This document shows, piece after piece, positions 61,652 to 64,000 of a stretch of DNA of 64,000 nt. Positions within the stretch are counted from its first letter, which is position 1, and every line of letters begins with the position of its first letter. The notes beneath the pieces were generated by a model. It was given only the letters and a program-made list of their open reading frames with translations, was not told the DNA's origin and did no database searches. The position numbers were made by a program, and so were the translations under genes. This stretch comes from Archangium lansingense (lineage in GTDB: Bacteria; Myxococcota; Myxococcia; Myxococcales; Myxococcaceae): contig NZ_JAPNKA010000001.1 in the NCBI RefSeq assembly GCF_026626635.1, positions 13,642,001 to 13,706,000 of the forward strand. The letters run 5' to 3'.

Positions 61652-62953
61652 ATGCGCATCCTCGTCGTGGCGTGTGGCACTCGTGGTGACTTCCAACCCA
61701 TGCTGGCGCTCGCCCTGGCGCTGCGCCGGGCCGGGCACGAGGCGCTGCTGGCGGCCACGCCCACCTTTGCTTCCGAGGCCAGCGCCCTTGGGGTGCCCTT
61801 CGCGCCCGTGGGCATGGATTTCCAGCAGCTGATTACACGCCATCGCTCGGAGCTGCAGCCCCACCGGCCGTTGAGCGCCATCCGTTTGATGAACCGCCTC
61901 ATCCCGGAGGGGGTCCGCGCCGAGTGGGAGTCGCTCCGTCCCCTGGCTCGCGGGTCCGACCTGGTCGTTGGCGCGGGGGCGACGCTCACCTCGCGCAGTG
62001 TCGCCGAGGCCGCCCACGTCCCTTACCGCTACGTCGCGTATACGCCGCAGATCCTGCCCTCGGTCTGGCACCCGCCGGTGATGCTTCCCCTCACCGGGAC
62101 GCCGCGCTGGCTCAACCGGCTCTGCTGGGCGGGCATCCGTTCCATCTACAACCGCGTCCTGCTCCCCTCGCTCAACACGTGGCGCCAGAGCGAGGGGCTC
62201 CCTCCCGTCCCCTGTGCCATCCGCCACGTCTTCTCCCCTGACACCTCGCTGCTGGCCGCCGACCCGGAGGTGGCTCCGGCACCGCCGGATCTCCCCGTGC
62301 CTCAAGTCGGCGCCTTCCACCTCGAGGATCCCCGGCCCCTGCCCGCCGAGGTCGAGCGGTTCCTCGCCGACGGGGAGCGCCCCATCTACATCGGCTTTGG
62401 CAGCATGCCGGACTCGGACGCCGCGCGGACCAGTCTGACCCTCGCCGAGGCCGCTCGGCGCGCCGGGTGCCGCGCCCTGCTGTCCTCGGGCTGGGCTGGC
62501 CTGGGCGGTGAGAGTCTGGGCTCACACGTCCTGGTGGTGGGGCCGCTCTCCCACGGGCAGCTCTTCCCCCGGCTGGCCGGCATCGTCCACCACGGCGGCG
62601 CGGGCACCACCTCCGCCTCCACTCGGGCGGGTGTTCCCCAGGTCGTCGTTCCCCACATGGTGGATCAGTTCATGAATGCGCACTACGTGTGCACCGCCGG
62701 GATTGGGACCTCGCTCACCCGCGGGCAGCTCGGAGTGGAGCGACTGGTGCGCGCGCTCATCCACATCCGCGAGGACTCCGCCATGCGCGAGCGCGCCGCC
62801 CGGGTCGGCGAGCGGGTCCGTGAGAGGGATTCCCTGGCGGCGGCCGTGGAACTGCTCGAGCGGGCCGCCGGAGGGGCTCACTCCTCGGGTGTGACGGTCA
62901 CCTCCAGCGTGAACTCCCGCGACATCACCCTTTCGAGGTCGTCCACCTCGTAG
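61652..62953 (+). CDS. GT1-family glycosyltransferase (sterol/macrolide glucosyltransferase type)
   Basis: 433 residues. N-terminal Rossmann part begins MRILVVACGTRGDFQPMLAL, and the donor-binding part has PIYIGFGSMPD and the signature HHGGAGTTSASTRAGVPQVV then PHMVDQFMNA. This GT-B family moves UDP- or TDP-sugars to lipids, sterols or secondary metabolites; acceptor unknown. The last ~25 residues lie in the 76-base overlap with the convergent TPR gene and look like antisense-derived extension. Confidence 0.9.
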   Translation: MRILVVACGTRGDFQPMLALALALRRAGHEALLAATPTFASEASALGVPFAPVGMDFQQLITRHRSELQPHRPLSAIRLMNRLIPEGVRAEWESLRPLARGSDLVVGAGATLTSRSVAEAAHVPYRYVAYTPQILPSVWHPPVMLPLTGTPRWLNRLCWAGIRSIYNRVLLPSLNTWRQSEGLPPVPCAIRHVFSPDTSLLAADPEVAPAPPDLPVPQVGAFHLEDPRPLPAEVERFLADGERPIYIGFGSMPDSDAARTSLTLAEAARRAGCRALLSSGWAGLGGESLGSHVLVVGPLSHGQLFPRLAGIVHHGGAGTTSASTRAGVPQVVVPHMVDQFMNAHYVCTAGIGTSLTRGQLGVERLVRALIHIREDSAMRERAARVGERVRERDSLAAAVELLERAAGGAHSSGVTVTSSVNSRDITLSRSSTS

Positions 62954-63525
62954 GCTGTCAGCGGCGTGCGCGAGGAGATCACCACCCAGCGCGTCCCCGG
63001 CGCCGCCCTCAGCGCGAGCGTGTTCCCCGACAGCCTCCGCACCTCGGCCGGAGACGGCAGGGGCTCCGAGGTCGAGGCTGGAGACGGTGGCAGGGCCAGC
63101 CGCCCCGGGACGTTCGCTTGCCGCGTGTGCAGCTCCACCATGTCTCGCTTGTGCTCGGGGATGCGCGAGGGCGGCGGCATCGGTGGGGGCACGTGCACTG
63201 CCTGGCGCTGCGCGTGTGCGGGAGATAGCTGCTCCAGGGCCCGCGCCACCTCGTTGTCCCTCGGGTCCAGCTCCAGCGCCACCTTCAACGCCGCTCGCGC
63301 TCGCGCCTCACACCCAAGCTGCAGCAACAGCTCCGCCGCCGTCCGGTAAGAGTTGAGTGCCTTCTGTTTGTCTCCCGCTCGCCTCCACGCCTCGGCGTGG
63401 CGCACGTAGAGGTGCGGGTCCCTCGGCTCCAGCTCCAACAGCTTCCCGTAGGTGCGCGCGCACTCGGCGAACTTCCGCCTCGAGTACAGGTCCAGCGCTC
63501 GCTCCTTCAACTCCCGCACACCCAT
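62878..63525 (-). CDS. TPR-repeat protein
   Basis: 215 residues from MGVRELKERA. Three TPR units occupy about 4-105 (ALDLYSRRKFAECARTYGKL, HLYVRHAEAWRRAGDKQKAL, ARAALKVALELDPRDNEVAR). A Pro-rich linker (HVPPPMPPPSRIPEH) and a beta-type C-terminal segment (TRWVVISSRTPLTAYEVDDL) follow. It probably binds another protein; partner unknown. Its 3' end overlaps the glycosyltransferase gene tail to tail. Confidence 0.8.
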   Translation of the reverse strand: MGVRELKERALDLYSRRKFAECARTYGKLLELEPRDPHLYVRHAEAWRRAGDKQKALNSYRTAAELLLQLGCEARARAALKVALELDPRDNEVARALEQLSPAHAQRQAVHVPPPMPPPSRIPEHKRDMVELHTRQANVPGRLALPPSPASTSEPLPSPAEVRRLSGNTLALRAAPGTRWVVISSRTPLTAYEVDDLERVMSREFTLEVTVTPEE

Positions 63526-63813
63526 CACCACCCCCGGCCCTGCCCCCGAGAACCACTTTCGCCAGCCCTGTCCGCCGGAGGTACAAGCATGGGCTGTGCC
63601 GGGGCCTGTCCGGGCAAGGGTGTTCCCCGGGACGAGAGCTCCGTCCTCACTCCAGCATTCCCGCTGTTCTCCTCCCGGCAGCCCGAAGGTCGGTCCGCGC
63701 CCTACCCGGAGGATTCCGGTGGCTCCCGGTTCAAACCGCCTTCCCGGACCCTGTAAGAAGGGAGGGCGGCCCCGCTCCAGCCTGTAATTCGCGGCCGGCT
63801 TCGCACTCCCCCC

Positions 63814-64000
63814 ATGTCCCACTCGTCCTCGCTCGCCCGGTTGCTCATCCCCCACCTTCGGTCCGAGGCCCGCACCGCATACGCGGAGCTGCCCTCGCTG
63901 GAGTCGGTGCTCTCCGAGCTGCTCGCCTCGGCCCGCGCGGCGTGGCCCCGGGCGCGACTCGAGGACGCTGTCTTCCTCCGCTACCTCGCCGAGCGTCTCG
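63814..64000 (+). CDS. Probable sigma-70 family sigma factor, 5' part
   Basis: 62 codons before the window ends. MSHSSSLARLLIPHLRSEAR, then ESVLSELLASARAAWPRARL and VFLRYLAERL resemble the start of a myxobacterial sigma-70 family group, where such an N-terminal stretch precedes region 2. The core regions are outside the window, so this is a tentative call. Confidence 0.45.
   Translation, partial: MSHSSSLARLLIPHLRSEARTAYAELPSLESVLSELLASARAAWPRARLEDAVFLRYLAERL

Overview
The window is high-GC bacterial DNA that looks like a myxobacterium of the Cystobacterineae (Archangium/Cystobacter/Myxococcus type). The reasons are the strongly G/C-ending codons, many eukaryote-like Ser/Thr kinases and multidomain histidine kinases, two DUF2381 genes (a family I know mainly from Myxococcus and relatives), a PilZ/coiled-coil protein of the TIGR02266 type, lipoproteins with little similarity to known families, and frequent 4-base start/stop overlaps. 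The genus is inferred. No rRNA, tRNA, CRISPR array or intact insertion sequence was seen.

Layout. 1-2.6 kb: end of a molybdenum hydroxylase pair and a GAF histidine kinase. 2.6-13.6 kb: Uma2-type protein, dynamin-like GTPase, a 1761-residue Ser/Thr kinase-ATPase-histidine kinase and a large carboxypeptidase-regulatory-like repeat protein. 13.7-21.3 kb: accessory region with a DUF2381/lipoprotein pair, decayed DNA and a 1430-residue nuclease-STAND-HEAT protein resembling an antiviral effector. 22-28.5 kb: a sugar operon (glucose dehydrogenase-like, degenerate cyclase, GH15), then a tightly coupled cassette of a membrane protein with a Gly/Cys-rich tail, a DUF692 multinuclear-iron enzyme and its small partner. 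28.5-33.7 kb: DinB, an STAND ATPase with 16 near-identical WD40 repeats, and a DUF2071 protein.

33.7-40.8 kb: PLP lyase, a wrecked SugE/Gdx exporter gene behind what looks like a guanidine-III riboswitch, a TetR regulator beside a cofactor-free quinolone-dioxygenase-like protein, an adenylate cyclase, and SMI1/KNR4 and unknown proteins. 40.9-46.5 kb: DUF2381 plus a transmembrane Ser/Thr kinase, an HNH endonuclease, a lipoprotein and an orphan gp25-like (phage/T6SS baseplate) fusion. 46.5-57.8 kb: YdcF, App1-like phosphatase, PAS/GAF histidine kinase, MBL hydrolase, site-2 protease, an M28 peptidase between two related secreted proteins, WYL regulator and LysE exporter. 57.9-64 kb: PilZ protein, RtcB, two small Cys-rich proteins, a glycosyltransferase overlapping a TPR gene tail to tail, and the start of a probable sigma factor.

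A dispersed family of palindromes (core CCCTCTCCC-n-GGGAGAGGG, often followed by ACGGGGTGAGGGT) sits after gene ends throughout. The best candidates for something new are the DUF692/Gly-Cys-tail cassette (26.2-28.5 kb), the nuclease-STAND protein (17-21.2 kb), the riboswitch on a dead exporter gene (35.0-35.3 kb), the dioxygenase/TetR pair (35.4-36.9 kb) and the gp25 fusion (44.9-46.5 kb).
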